Assembly (NCBI RefSeq): GCF_014851585.1
Contig: NZ_JACVAB010000004.1
Span: forward strand, 472,739 to 536,738
DNA length: 64,000 bases
DNA from: Agrobacterium sp. AGB01
GTDB lineage: Bacteria; Pseudomonadota; Alphaproteobacteria; Rhizobiales; Rhizobiaceae
Direction of reading: 5' to 3'
Below the pieces are notes generated by a model, which had not been told where the DNA came from, ran no database searches, and worked only from the letters and a program-made list of their open reading frames with translations. Below are positions 55,182 through 64,000 of this stretch, one piece after another. Numbering within the stretch: position 1 is the first letter of the stretch; every line of letters starts with the position of its first letter. Position numbers and translations under genes: made by a program.

Positions 55182-58100
55182 TCAGGCAGCGGCGCTGTCG
55201 TCAGCGCTTTTCTTCAGCCAGGCAACCAGTTCATGCATTCCGGCACTATGTGAGCCCTTGACCAGCACGACGTCTCCGTCTTGCAGTTTTTCCCGCAAAA
55301 TGTCCTTGAGAACCTGCCGCGAATGCACATAGGCACCTTTCAGTTCCGGGGAAAGTTCGTCCCAGAACTCACTGTAGAGATCACCGGCAACATAGACCTG
55401 ATTGATTGCGCTCTCTCGCAGCGATACGGCAAGTTCGGTGTGATAGCTTGCAGCACCGGGACCCAGCTCTGCCATTTCGCCCAACACGGCCACACGGCGG
55501 CGGCCATCACCGTGTTCATTCAAACGATCCAGCGCCGCGCGCATCGAGCCGGGATTGGCATTATAGGCATCGTCAATCACCGTCAGTCGGCGACCGTCGA
55601 GTGACAGGCAAATCTCTTCGCCACGACCAGGCAGCGCCGCAAAGCTTTTCAGCTGCGCGATGGCCGGTTGCAGCGGATGACCGAGCGACGCCACTGCGGC
55701 CAGCACGGCAAGACTGTTCAAGGCCATATGCTGGCCAACCGCACCGACACGATAGCTGATCTCACGCCCCTCAATACGGGCATGGGTAAGACCATCGGCG
55801 GCGTTATAGCGGATCAGTTGAAATGCGCAGTCGTCAGTGGTCCCGTAGGTCATGATATCGAGCCCGCGTTTGTGCGCCGCATCATGCACCGTATCCCATT
55901 CTAACATGTTCCGGTTGAGCACGGCGATGTCGCCTGGATACATGCCAAGAAAGATCCCGCTTTTTGTTCTGGCAATATCGGTAACCGTGCTATGCCGACC
56001 CAAATGAGCCGGCAGAACATTGGTGAAAATGGCGACCCGTGGCCGCGCCATGCGGGCGCTTACTGGCATTTTTCCAACCGCCAGTTCCAGAACCACATGT
56101 GGCGTGTTCCAGGCCATGGAGGCCAGATTCCAGCCAACCCCGGCAGGCAGATTGGCATTGTGATGACTTTTGCCAACATCGCCCCAGGCCGAGAGGGCAT
56201 GTGCAAGCATGGCAACGACAGTTGTCTTGCCAGCACTGCCGGTTACACCAAGCACATTGCCTGTCATCTGACGGCGCGCATAATCGCCCATATCAAGGAT
56301 TGCACGCGTACCATCCTCCACATGCAGGACCGGACCCGGATAAATCTTTGTCAGTGTAGCATCCGTCGTGATGAGACCCGCCGGGGACGGTAGGCCATGA
56401 AGATTGGAAACGGCGACGCCCGTCTCTCCATCTGCGCTGCGGACCAGAACAAGTGCACCCGGTCGCATCGCTGGCGCGAAGATACAAAGTCCACTGGCCG
56501 TCCAGCCCTCAGGCGGTTGACGAAGCCACCGGCCACCGGTTGCGGCCTCGACATGAGCAGCGGTCCACTGCCCATCGGGAAGCGGGACCTTGGACGCTTC
56601 CAGAACGGGTAAAGAGCAACGTTTTGCTGCTGCAGATTGGCGAACCATTTCACGAAAGGCTGCCCGCTCCCGCAGGTAGCTGCGATAGGCGACAAAGCCG
56701 GAGAGGTAATGCTCCACATCATCAATTCGCACCCGGAAAGCGTGATGGCGGATGAAGAACGAGCCGGAAATGCGGTTGGGATTAGCGTAATACATCGCCA
56801 TTTCTGGCCAGAAATGCCCATTGAGCAGGTGCTGCGCCCGTTTTTCAAGCGCCCGCTCGAAATGCACCAAATCGATATCGCCAAGCAACCGCTGCAACTG
56901 TGGCTCCGCCGCGATGCGTGACAAGGTTTGCCGCGCCGCCATCATCAATTCCAGCAGTGTCGGAAAGGTGGTGATGCGGTTTTCAACAAAGCCGAGATAA
57001 CCGGCAATGTTGCGGATGGCGAAACGAAAATACCGCTCTTCCGGCTTATAGCGGGTCAATTCATTGACGCAGTAACCAAGCCAATGATCGTGATGTTTCC
57101 AGTGCTCCTTGGCTATGAAGTGTTCAAAAGCCTTCTCCACCGTCGCCAGCCAGACTGTGTCTCCAGTCAAAGCATGAAGACGCATCAATCCAAAAGCAGC
57201 CTCACCGTCGTAATAGATGGTGCGATACCGCTGCTTGATGGTCAAATCCGGGAAATTCAACACATGGACAAATGCACCAGTCTTGGCGTTCTGCATGTGG
57301 CGAATGCCAAGCGCCAGCCCCTCCGCCAATTCCCGCCAGTCATGATTGCCCATGACTGTCATGTATTTCACAAATGCCAGTATCGCGACGGCGTTGCCGC
57401 CCAGCTTGATCTCACCGTCGGCCTCAACGAGAAAGGCAGCGTCAGACCCATCGGGAAGGACAGCAGGTTTTATCAGCATTTGCGCCAGATATGTCAGGGC
57501 ACGGTCGATCGCATCCTTGAGCCTTGGGTCACGAGTCACTTCCCAGGCCTCTATCATCGCATAGGTCGTGCTGGCGTGGCGCAGCGCATTGTAAGCCTCA
57601 ATCCGCCGATCAAAGCAGGCGTGATATCCATAAACAAAGGAACCATCCGGCTTGACCTGTCCAGCTAGATAGGTCGATGAATCACGGATCAGCGACAGTG
57701 CTATGCCGCCATCAATCTTTTCAAACGTACGTCGTCCTGCCTGAAGGCCGGTGCCGTCCAACTGGTGCAGCCTGCCGGCCTCATCGCAGAAGATACCCTT
57801 CGTCTGGAAAAGATAGACAGACTGGTCATCCGCAAAACGCAGTTCGGGGAGTACGTGATACCGTGTACGGGCATAGAGACTGAAATTTTTCTCATTGAGT
57901 ATGGCATGGTCAATGGTGTTGCCACCGTAAAGCATCGCGTTCGCGTTCAATTCCTGTTCCGTGAACGCAAATCGCAAATCCGTATCAAGTGCGATACCAA
58001 AGCGAAAATAGTTGCGCTTGACCTGATCAAGCAATGCTTTCAATCGTGACCAGGTTGATGCCTCTGCAACATTAACCCAGTCCACACGAAGCCAACGTCC

Positions 58101-58355
58101 TTTTATGCCATTCGCCTTCATGACGGTCAAAAGCTGCTCAACGCCTTTTTGCCATGCCGATTCCAGCGATGGCCCGGAGGCATTGATCACGCGCGCCCTT
58201 TTGTCACCATCCGAAACGGAAAAAAACAGGGTCACAGCCGGAAACGGTCTTTTTAGCGGGTGAATTCGGCCGCGTAAATAAGACCTGATGCTGGAAAGCC
58301 GCTCTGTCATATCCTGCGGCGTTATGGGCAATACCGCCTCTATATCAACGTTCAC
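55182..58355 (-). CDS. Large fusion protein with C-terminal MurF-like ligase domain
   Basis: A 1057-residue protein in three parts. Residues 1-210 are an unrecognised alpha/beta region. Residues about 215-620 are long, mainly helical, with repeated sequence resembling alpha/alpha-toroid (glycosidase/epimerase-like) domains. Residues about 630-1057 are a MurF-type ligase with GVTGSAGKTT (703), TNVLPAHLG (778) and DDAYNANPGSM (927). The start is taken as GTG at 58355: GGGAGG lies six bases upstream and it overlaps the HlyD gene by 11 bases. Mur-type ligases join an amino group to a carboxylate using ATP. Coupling to a type I secretion operon suggests it modifies the exported adhesin or a surface polymer; that is inference. 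Confidence 0.82.
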   Translation of the reverse strand: MNVDIEAVLPITPQDMTERLSSIRSYLRGRIHPLKRPFPAVTLFFSVSDGDKRARVINASGPSLESAWQKGVEQLLTVMKANGIKGRWLRVDWVNVAEASTWSRLKALLDQVKRNYFRFGIALDTDLRFAFTEQELNANAMLYGGNTIDHAILNEKNFSLYARTRYHVLPELRFADDQSVYLFQTKGIFCDEAGRLHQLDGTGLQAGRRTFEKIDGGIALSLIRDSSTYLAGQVKPDGSFVYGYHACFDRRIEAYNALRHASTTYAMIEAWEVTRDPRLKDAIDRALTYLAQMLIKPAVLPDGSDAAFLVEADGEIKLGGNAVAILAFVKYMTVMGNHDWRELAEGLALGIRHMQNAKTGAFVHVLNFPDLTIKQRYRTIYYDGEAAFGLMRLHALTGDTVWLATVEKAFEHFIAKEHWKHHDHWLGYCVNELTRYKPEERYFRFAIRNIAGYLGFVENRITTFPTLLELMMAARQTLSRIAAEPQLQRLLGDIDLVHFERALEKRAQHLLNGHFWPEMAMYYANPNRISGSFFIRHHAFRVRIDDVEHYLSGFVAYRSYLRERAAFREMVRQSAAAKRCSLPVLEASKVPLPDGQWTAAHVEAATGGRWLRQPPEGWTASGLCIFAPAMRPGALVLVRSADGETGVAVSNLHGLPSPAGLITTDATLTKIYPGPVLHVEDGTRAILDMGDYARRQMTGNVLGVTGSAGKTTVVAMLAHALSAWGDVGKSHHNANLPAGVGWNLASMAWNTPHVVLELAVGKMPVSARMARPRVAIFTNVLPAHLGRHSTVTDIARTKSGIFLGMYPGDIAVLNRNMLEWDTVHDAAHKRGLDIMTYGTTDDCAFQLIRYNAADGLTHARIEGREISYRVGAVGQHMALNSLAVLAAVASLGHPLQPAIAQLKSFAALPGRGEEICLSLDGRRLTVIDDAYNANPGSMRAALDRLNEHGDGRRRVAVLGEMAELGPGAASYHTELAVSLRESAINQVYVAGDLYSEFWDELSPELKGAYVHSRQVLKDILREKLQDGDVVLVKGSHSAGMHELVAWLKKSADDSAAA

Positions 58356-59547
58356 GCAGCGCCTCCCGAGCCTTGTTGAAAGGTTTGATAAGATATTCCA
58401 GCACGGTCTTTGCCCCGGTATGAATGTCGACAGTTGCGACCATACCCGGCACGATCGGAAGTTCCCGGCCGTCGGCATTCACCAGTGCATCTTTTTCGGT
58501 CTTGATGAAGACGCGGTAATAATAAATCGTGCGATCAACCTCGTCCTGGATGGTGTCGGGCGAAATGGTGGTTACCTGCCCGTCGAGACTGCCATAAATC
58601 GCGTAATCATACGCACTGACCTTCACGCTCGCGCGCTGACCGGGGTGGATGTAGGCAATGTCACGTGGCGAAATACGGGCTTCAACAAGAAGCTCGTCGC
58701 CCAGCGGAATGATATCCATCAGCTTGCCGTTAGGCGGTATCACACCACCAATCGTCGAAACCTCGATATTCTTGACGATACCCCGTACTGGAGAACGACG
58801 GGTCAGGCGAGAAAGACTGTCGGTCCGACCGGCCACGACAGGTGAGAGCGAATTCACCTCGCCATTCATCTTGGCCAGTTCCTCACGTGCGCGCACAAGA
58901 TATTCTGATCTGACCTCGACCTTCTTGAGCTCCAGTTCAACGATCTGCCTACGCAGACGGATAACTTCCACGTTGCTTGCCGCCCCCACGACCCGCAGTT
59001 CTTCGTTAAGCTTCAGCTCACTGCGCACCAGCTCAAGCGATTCTTCAACCCAATGCAGGGACTGCTCGAGCGACTGGCTACGCGCATTGTAAAGTTCGGT
59101 CTCGGCGGCAATCAGTGAAGGGTAAGCGTCCAATGCCGGTGAAAAGGCAAGTGCCGTGCCGTTGACTTCGGCTTCAAGACGGGCGGATGCCGCCAGCGCG
59201 GCGCGATATTTTGCAGCGGTTTCTTCTACATCCGATTCACTTCTGGTGGGGTCGAGCTGTGCGAGGATTTGCCCAGGTTCAACCACCTGGTCCTCCCGCA
59301 CAAGCAGCTTTGCGAGAATGCCGCCCTCCAGCGACTGGATGACCTGCTCGCGGCTGGTTGGAACCACGCGGCCGTCACCGCTGGAAACCTCATCCAGCGT
59401 TGCGAAATAGGCCCAGACCAACATGGCGATCAGCAGGAGAACAAAAATCTGTACCACCCGGGTCGAACGGCTCAGTTTTCGTCCGTCATCGTCACCAAAA
59501 GCCCATCCACCTTGACCGGAAAAATCGCGGTCGCCGATTGTCGCCAT
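58345..59547 (-). CDS. Type I secretion periplasmic adaptor (HlyD family)
   Basis: A 400-residue membrane-fusion protein. One N-terminal membrane segment (about 30-50), a lipoyl-like beta hairpin at both ends of a long coiled-coil region (about 120-255), and the HlyD signature segment near the C-terminus are visible. It bridges the inner-membrane ABC exporter to an outer-membrane TolC-type channel, which is not in the window. It abuts the ABC exporter gene and overlaps the next one. Confidence 0.92.
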   Translation of the reverse strand: MATIGDRDFSGQGGWAFGDDDGRKLSRSTRVVQIFVLLLIAMLVWAYFATLDEVSSGDGRVVPTSREQVIQSLEGGILAKLLVREDQVVEPGQILAQLDPTRSESDVEETAAKYRAALAASARLEAEVNGTALAFSPALDAYPSLIAAETELYNARSQSLEQSLHWVEESLELVRSELKLNEELRVVGAASNVEVIRLRRQIVELELKKVEVRSEYLVRAREELAKMNGEVNSLSPVVAGRTDSLSRLTRRSPVRGIVKNIEVSTIGGVIPPNGKLMDIIPLGDELLVEARISPRDIAYIHPGQRASVKVSAYDYAIYGSLDGQVTTISPDTIQDEVDRTIYYYRVFIKTEKDALVNADGRELPIVPGMVATVDIHTGAKTVLEYLIKPFNKAREALRER

Positions 59548-61800
59548 TCATGCCTCCTTGACGGTCTTGAGTGGAAAACCTGCAACTGCGTTGCTGCCAA
59601 CGCTACCGGTAGTCTTGGTACGACTGTCCTTCGGGGGAACCACCTTGGTTACGCCGCGCAAAGTGTTGAGAACCTCTTCCTTGCTGCCATCGAGTGCAAC
59701 CTGACCACCCTCAACCACCACAATGCGCTGGACCAGGTCAAGGACACGCATGCGGTGGGTGGCAACGACCACTGTTCGTCCTGCACTCCAGGTCTGGAAG
59801 CGCGCAATGAACTGACGTTCCGTCGCCTCATCCATTGCCGCCGTTGGTTCATCAAGGAGCACGACGGCGGGATCGCGAATGAGCAGGCGCGCCAGCAGCA
59901 AAGCCTGCTTTTGACCACCGGAAAGACCCCGGCCGCCTTCAAGGATAGGATGATCAAGCCCGCGCGGCAGCTTCCGTACGAAGTCATCGGCGCCTGTCAT
60001 TGCCAACACCTCAAGCAAAGCAGTTTCAGGTGCATGTAGGGCACCCAAAGTCACATTTTCACGGATAGTACCGTGAAATAACCTCGTATCCTGCGTCAGA
60101 AGGCCGACATGGCGGCGGACATCGGATGGATCGATTTGCGACAGTGCCAGATCGTCCAGCAAGATTTCTCCGGCAGCCGGTTCGATCATGGCGGACATCG
60201 CCATCAGAAGTGTGGATTTTCCTACACCGTTTTTGCCCAGCACCGCGACTTTCTCGCCAGCGGCAATGGCAAGATCGCCAATGACAAGCGCTGGCTTTCC
60301 GGCTCCAGCACCATAATGGAAGACAGCGCCTTTGATCCGGTAAGCCCCGTGCAGATTTGGTGCGCTGACGCGTGTTTCGGTTGCCGGATGGTCAGAGGGC
60401 ATTTGCAGGATGGCGTCGATGCTTTTGAGGCCGACCCGTGCCTGCTGAAATCTGCCAAGGATTTGCGTTAGTTGCGCCATTGGCGCCATCATGCGTGAGC
60501 CGAGAATGGAGCAGGCAACCAAAGAGCCGGTCGTCATGTCACCCTCCATTACGATCGGTGCACCGACAAAAACCACGGCGGCAAATGTTCCTGTCTGGAT
60601 AGAATGGCTCCACGCGGCGAGACCGTTGGTGATGGAGCGCAAACGAAGCTGACCTTCAGCCGAAACTGCATTGTAATGGTTCCAGCGTTGCTGGAAATGA
60701 TCTTCGGCCTGCAGGGTTTTGATATCTTCGATGCCCTGCACCGCCTCGACCAGCATGGCGTTGCGCAGCGAGGATTCACGCATGGCTTCATTGGCTGCCG
60801 CCCGTAGTTTGCCTTGGACAAGAAGGCCCGGCAGCAACAGGAGAACCAGGGCTGTTATCGGAATGAATACCAGTGGTCCACCGATCATCCAGAAAATGAA
60901 CAGGAACAGCAAAAAGAACGGCAGGTCAGCGACCGCGGCCACCGTCGTCGAGGTCAGAAGTTCACGAACCTGTTCCAGATCACGCAACTGGGCGATGAAT
61001 GTGCCTGTCGATGTCGGACGAGCCTGGTTCTTGACGCGAAGAGCATGACCGAAAACAAGATCAGATATGCGCATGTCAGTCCGTTTGCCGACGATATCGA
61101 TAATGCGGGTGCGCAGCCGCCGCATGATGAAATCAAACAGGGCGGCAAGGAGCACGCCGATAAACAGCACATAAAGCGTGTTGAATGACTTTGATGGCAC
61201 CACCCGGTCATAAACCTGCATGGAAAACATCACGCCTGCCAATGCCAAAACATTGGCAACCAGAGAAGCCAGCATGACATGGCTGTAGGCCCCTAAGTCC
61301 TTGAAAGCAATGGTGCGGAACCAGTGTTCGCGATGCGGGGCAATGTAGCTGTCGACCCGTTCATCCACTGTGCCGCGTTGCGGGCGTGCCACAACGGCAA
61401 AATCACTATGCGACAGAACGATGTCGAGAGGCAGGGTCGTGGCGCAACCGCCATCGCCGCTGAAGACAACGGAAACCTCTTGGTTGGCAGAAAGTGCCGT
61501 GACAACGCCAACTGCACCATCCGCAAATTGCAGGATCGTCGGCAGTCGCCAGCTTGTCAGCAGGTTGGAGGTCGGTGCTGCCCGTTTGATGCGCAGCCCC
61601 ATTTTGCCTGCCATCCGGGTCAGGCATTCTTGTGTCCCGTTATTATGCAGCGTCTCGATAAGTTGTTTGGCCGCACCGGGGGAAAAAGGCACGCCATAAT
61701 GGCGTGCCACATATTGGAAAGCTTCATTCCAGCCCACGATATCGAGGCCGGGCGCGTTGGTGTCCGGGGGGGATTCCGTTTGCACATCGGAAAGAGACAT
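59548..61800 (-). CDS. Type I secretion ABC exporter with C39-like N-terminal domain
   Basis: A 750-residue exporter in three parts. An N-terminal C39-like domain of about 140 residues lacks the catalytic Cys, as in LapB/HlyB-type adhesin and toxin exporters. A six-helix membrane region (about 165-440) follows. The ATPase has GKNGVGKST, LSGGQKQALLLARLL and VVLLDEPTAAMD. The ATG at 61800 follows AGGAG. It secretes the adhesin encoded just upstream by recognising its C-terminus. Confidence 0.92.
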   Translation of the reverse strand: MSLSDVQTESPPDTNAPGLDIVGWNEAFQYVARHYGVPFSPGAAKQLIETLHNNGTQECLTRMAGKMGLRIKRAAPTSNLLTSWRLPTILQFADGAVGVVTALSANQEVSVVFSGDGGCATTLPLDIVLSHSDFAVVARPQRGTVDERVDSYIAPHREHWFRTIAFKDLGAYSHVMLASLVANVLALAGVMFSMQVYDRVVPSKSFNTLYVLFIGVLLAALFDFIMRRLRTRIIDIVGKRTDMRISDLVFGHALRVKNQARPTSTGTFIAQLRDLEQVRELLTSTTVAAVADLPFFLLFLFIFWMIGGPLVFIPITALVLLLLPGLLVQGKLRAAANEAMRESSLRNAMLVEAVQGIEDIKTLQAEDHFQQRWNHYNAVSAEGQLRLRSITNGLAAWSHSIQTGTFAAVVFVGAPIVMEGDMTTGSLVACSILGSRMMAPMAQLTQILGRFQQARVGLKSIDAILQMPSDHPATETRVSAPNLHGAYRIKGAVFHYGAGAGKPALVIGDLAIAAGEKVAVLGKNGVGKSTLLMAMSAMIEPAAGEILLDDLALSQIDPSDVRRHVGLLTQDTRLFHGTIRENVTLGALHAPETALLEVLAMTGADDFVRKLPRGLDHPILEGGRGLSGGQKQALLLARLLIRDPAVVLLDEPTAAMDEATERQFIARFQTWSAGRTVVVATHRMRVLDLVQRIVVVEGGQVALDGSKEEVLNTLRGVTKVVPPKDSRTKTTGSVGSNAVAGFPLKTVKEA

Positions 61801-61858
61801 CAATGCTCCTCTTGCGCGGCAGGTGGACTGTTGGTGCCAACCTGCCGCTTCAGTTCTT

Positions 61859-64000
61859 TCAGACTACGTGTGAAGGATGAGAGTTCCAGTCGTCTTCGGT
61901 GGCGAGATGCCCGAGGGGATCAACGGGCAAATCTGCCGGATCGGGAGTATCGATCATGTCCACATGCTCTTCGACGGTGGTCAGGTCAGCATCCGAATCA
62001 TCCGGGGCAGACAGCACATCCAGTCCCTCAAGAGGAATTGTCAGGTCATCGCCACTATCATCGATGAGCTGTGACAGATCATCGAGACTGTCCGTGTGGG
62101 CATGCGAGGAAGAACTGTCGTCATGGGTTGCATCGATTTGGTCGAGCCCGCCAATATCGTCTGCAACAAACATCATCATTGTCTGGACTGGAACACCAGC
62201 GCCAGATGGCTCGACGGTGACAACCAGAGATGATTGTTCCACAGGCCCTGTAGGATGCACCAACTGATATTCAAATGTATCCGTCTGAACATCAGTGAAA
62301 TGCGTCAGGGTCGGGTCCGGCACATAACTATAACTCCCGTCAGAGTTTACGGTAAGCGTGCCATAATCTCCCACTATGTTCATAGCGCCGGTCACTTTGA
62401 CATAACTCGTTCCGTCAAAGATCTGGAATGACGTGAAGGCCGAGCCCAAATCGTCATTGGTCAGCAGGTTACCTGTATCACCGGTCGCGCTCCCGATTTC
62501 GAACTGATCGGTGTAGGTGACATCGACATTTGTCGTAAGGGAGGTCTGAACACCGACACCAACCCCTGACAACGTTGCATGAACTCGATAGCTTCCAGCA
62601 GTAAAATCGACTGTCGAAAGATCAATTGTGGCAATAGGTCCAAGCAATCCAACAAGGATGCTGAAGGGTGCGCTCTGCACGTTCTGCCAGTTTCCTGGGC
62701 TCACCTCCCTTTGGAGAGCAATTTCGCCGTTGGATAGTGCCGCAGCGATTACCGATAGAACAATGGTGCCGGAAACATCCATGCTGTCGGTGACGACAAA
62801 TGCTTGACTGTTATATGTTGTTGTTGGCTGGAGAAGGCTGATTAGCACGTCTTCACTATCGTCGAAGAAAGCATCGTTTGTGACGTTTTCCCAGACAACC
62901 AACGCACTTGCATCATCACCAGTGGCGGAGAATTCAAGCGTCGCTGCTTGGCTCGGATCGGCTCCATCCCAGGCCAGAGTTACACTGTCGCTGCCAATCT
63001 GGACATTCAGTGTCGCAGTGCCTGTTTTTCCATCTGCATCGACCAGCGTGTACTCGAACGTGTCAACTTTACCTATCCCCGCACCGCTGGCGGTTGGGGT
63101 ATAGGTGAACGCGCCGTTCGGCAGAATGGTCAATTGACCAAAGTCGCCCTGGATCGTCGTTCCGCCCGGATCAATCGTTGTACCATCAACACTTTGTACC
63201 GTCGTGCCAGCTGGCACATCGTCGTTGATAAGGACATTGCCAATTGCCGGAACAGCTTCATATCCGGCAATTTCGGTGAAGTCATAATCTGTCGCGTTCA
63301 GCGTCAAAGTACCGCCGACGCCAACGCCGAGCAGAGTACCATCATTATACCCCATAAAGGCGCGGTATTCGCCGGGTTCAAGCCCGGTAACGGTTCCGCT
63401 TGTCCCTCCCAGAAGAGACAGGGACAGTGGTGTCGCTTCACCTTGGCCATCAATGCCAGTCCACTGCTGAGTTGCCGCATCCCATTTTTGCAAAACGAGA
63501 TTGTAGTTTCCGAGCACGCCGACAGTGAGGATTCCGCTGAAGTCAAATTGTAGATCCTGTGTGTGACCAGTATCGACCTCAAACTCGATTGCATCAGCTA
63601 TGACCTGCAGGTCGATATTGAGGAGGTTGACGAGAGCAAGATAACCTGCGTCGCCCAGCGGTACATCTTCAGTCACTGTTGGCAGAATTGTCACGCCGGC
63701 TGATGCCACGTCATTGGTAGGCTCGAGATCTGCGTCAGCATCAGCATCAGCGTCAGCATCAGCATCGGCGTCGGCATCAGCATCGGCATCAGCATCGGCG
63801 TCGGCATCAGCATCGGCATCAGCATCGGCATCAGCATCAGCATCGGCATCAGCATCGGCATCAGCATCGGCATCAGCATCGGCATCAGCATCAGCATCAG
63901 CATCGGCATCAGCATCAGCATCAGCATCGGCATCAGCATCAGCATCAGCATCGGCATCAGCATCAGCATCAGCATCGGCATCAGCATCGGCATCAGCATC
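61859..64000 (-). CDS. Large Bap/LapF-type secreted adhesin, C-terminal part (start beyond window)
   Basis: The frame runs off the window edge; 713 C-terminal residues are visible. From the edge they are: an uninterrupted Asp-Ala repeat of 91 residues, then three or four beta-rich Bap/VCBS/cadherin-like modules (with [25 protein letters not shown] and [16 protein letters not shown] type motifs), then an Asp-rich acidic tail. The acidic, small-residue C-terminus is as expected for a type I secretion signal. It shares an operon with its ABC exporter and HlyD adaptor. Role: cell-surface attachment or biofilm. Length and N-terminal domains are unknown. Confidence 0.85.
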   Translation of the reverse strand, partial: DADADADADADADADADADADADADADADADADADADADADADADADADADADADADADADADADADADADADADADADADADADADADADLEPTNDVASAGVTILPTVTEDVPLGDAGYLALVNLLNIDLQVIADAIEFEVDTGHTQDLQFDFSGILTVGVLGNYNLVLQKWDAATQQWTGIDGQGEATPLSLSLLGGTSGTVTGLEPGEYRAFMGYNDGTLLGVGVGGTLTLNATDYDFTEIAGYEAVPAIGNVLINDDVPAGTTVQSVDGTTIDPGGTTIQGDFGQLTILPNGAFTYTPTASGAGIGKVDTFEYTLVDADGKTGTATLNVQIGSDSVTLAWDGADPSQAATLEFSATGDDASALVVWENVTNDAFFDDSEDVLISLLQPTTTYNSQAFVVTDSMDVSGTIVLSVIAAALSNGEIALQREVSPGNWQNVQSAPFSILVGLLGPIATIDLSTVDFTAGSYRVHATLSGVGVGVQTSLTTNVDVTYTDQFEIGSATGDTGNLLTNDDLGSAFTSFQIFDGTSYVKVTGAMNIVGDYGTLTVNSDGSYSYVPDPTLTHFTDVQTDTFEYQLVHPTGPVEQSSLVVTVEPSGAGVPVQTMMMFVADDIGGLDQIDATHDDSSSSHAHTDSLDDLSQLIDDSGDDLTIPLEGLDVLSAPDDSDADLTTVEEHVDMIDTPDPADLPVDPLGHLATEDDWNSHPSHVV
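63728..64000 (-). repeat. Asp-Ala coding microsatellite
   Basis: A 273-base run of alternating GAT/GAC and GCT/GCC/GCA codons, encoding (Asp-Ala)45-Asp with no interruption, and continuing to the window edge. Built of GATGCT and GATGCC hexamers in higher-order 12- and 18-base patterns. It is part of the adhesin frame; copy-number change in steps of six bases would alter length without frameshift. Confidence 0.95.

Noticed and set aside
63691..63999. A Met-Leu-Pro-rich frame on the minus strand across the repeat
   Set aside because: Out of frame with the adhesin. The Asp-Ala frame continues without a break into the recognised adhesin sequence, so this is a shadow of the repeat.
63728..64000. 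Short-unit array considered as CRISPR
   Set aside because: No spacer sequences; it is a pure 6-base coding repeat.

Overview
The window looks like accessory, transport-rich chromosome of an alphaproteobacterium of the Hyphomicrobiales (Rhizobiales), most likely the Brucella/Ochrobactrum group or a close relative. The reasons are moderate-to-high GC, many ABC importers with dedicated catabolic genes, a GGAAC-N16-CGTT promoter of the alphaproteobacterial EcfG stress sigma factor, and a TGA-N9-TCA site like the rhizobial RirA/IRO operator. Placement below order level is inference. No rRNA, tRNA, CRISPR array, transposase or phage gene was seen.

Layout. (1) 1-13634 and the following kinase: a candidate organophosphate uptake and dephosphorylation locus. 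It has a LacI regulator with paired operators, two inositol-monophosphatase-family enzymes, a Cys-dependent phosphatase, a metallophosphoesterase, a Na/Pi-cotransporter-like protein, an AfuABC/FbpABC-class importer with two tandem binding proteins, and a divergent two-component system (12894-15754). (2) 15770-18124: a LysR regulator, a VOC protein and an SDR. (3) 18195-25968: a ribitol-type pentitol locus (AraC regulator, sugar ABC importer, ribitol-dehydrogenase-like SDR, FGGY pentulokinase, xylulose-reductase-like SDR). (4) 25969-28644: an outer-membrane-protein remnant, an orphan terminator, a TonB gene behind a probable iron operator, a PRC-barrel gene behind an EcfG promoter, and a J-domain protein. 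(5) 28740-39753: a hexonate/hexuronate cluster (amidohydrolase/lactonase, aldo-keto reductase, mannonate dehydratase, polyol/fructuronate dehydrogenase, SDR, GntR) divergent from a sugar ABC importer. (6) 40102-51163: a RutG-like pyrimidine permease, a pseudogene scar (LacI remnant abutting a GH3 beta-glucosidase remnant), and a nucleoside operon (peptide-class ABC importer, two nucleoside hydrolases, ribokinase, a DapA-like aldolase), with a divergent LysR at 51297. (7) 52233-55156: an ABC-F ATPase and a secreted alpha/beta-hydrolase-like protein. (8) 55182-64000: a type I secretion operon for a giant adhesin (C-terminus only in the window, carrying an Asp-Ala repeat of at least 91 residues), its ABC exporter and HlyD adaptor, and an unusual 1057-residue protein ending in a MurF-like ligase.

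Most loci follow one plan: importer, catabolic enzymes and a local regulator in tightly overlapping genes (many ATGA overlaps). The most unusual parts are the adhesin/secretion/MurF-like operon and the phosphatase-rich locus with its LacI operator set. Functions of whole loci are inferred from gene families and neighbourhood; no database search was possible.
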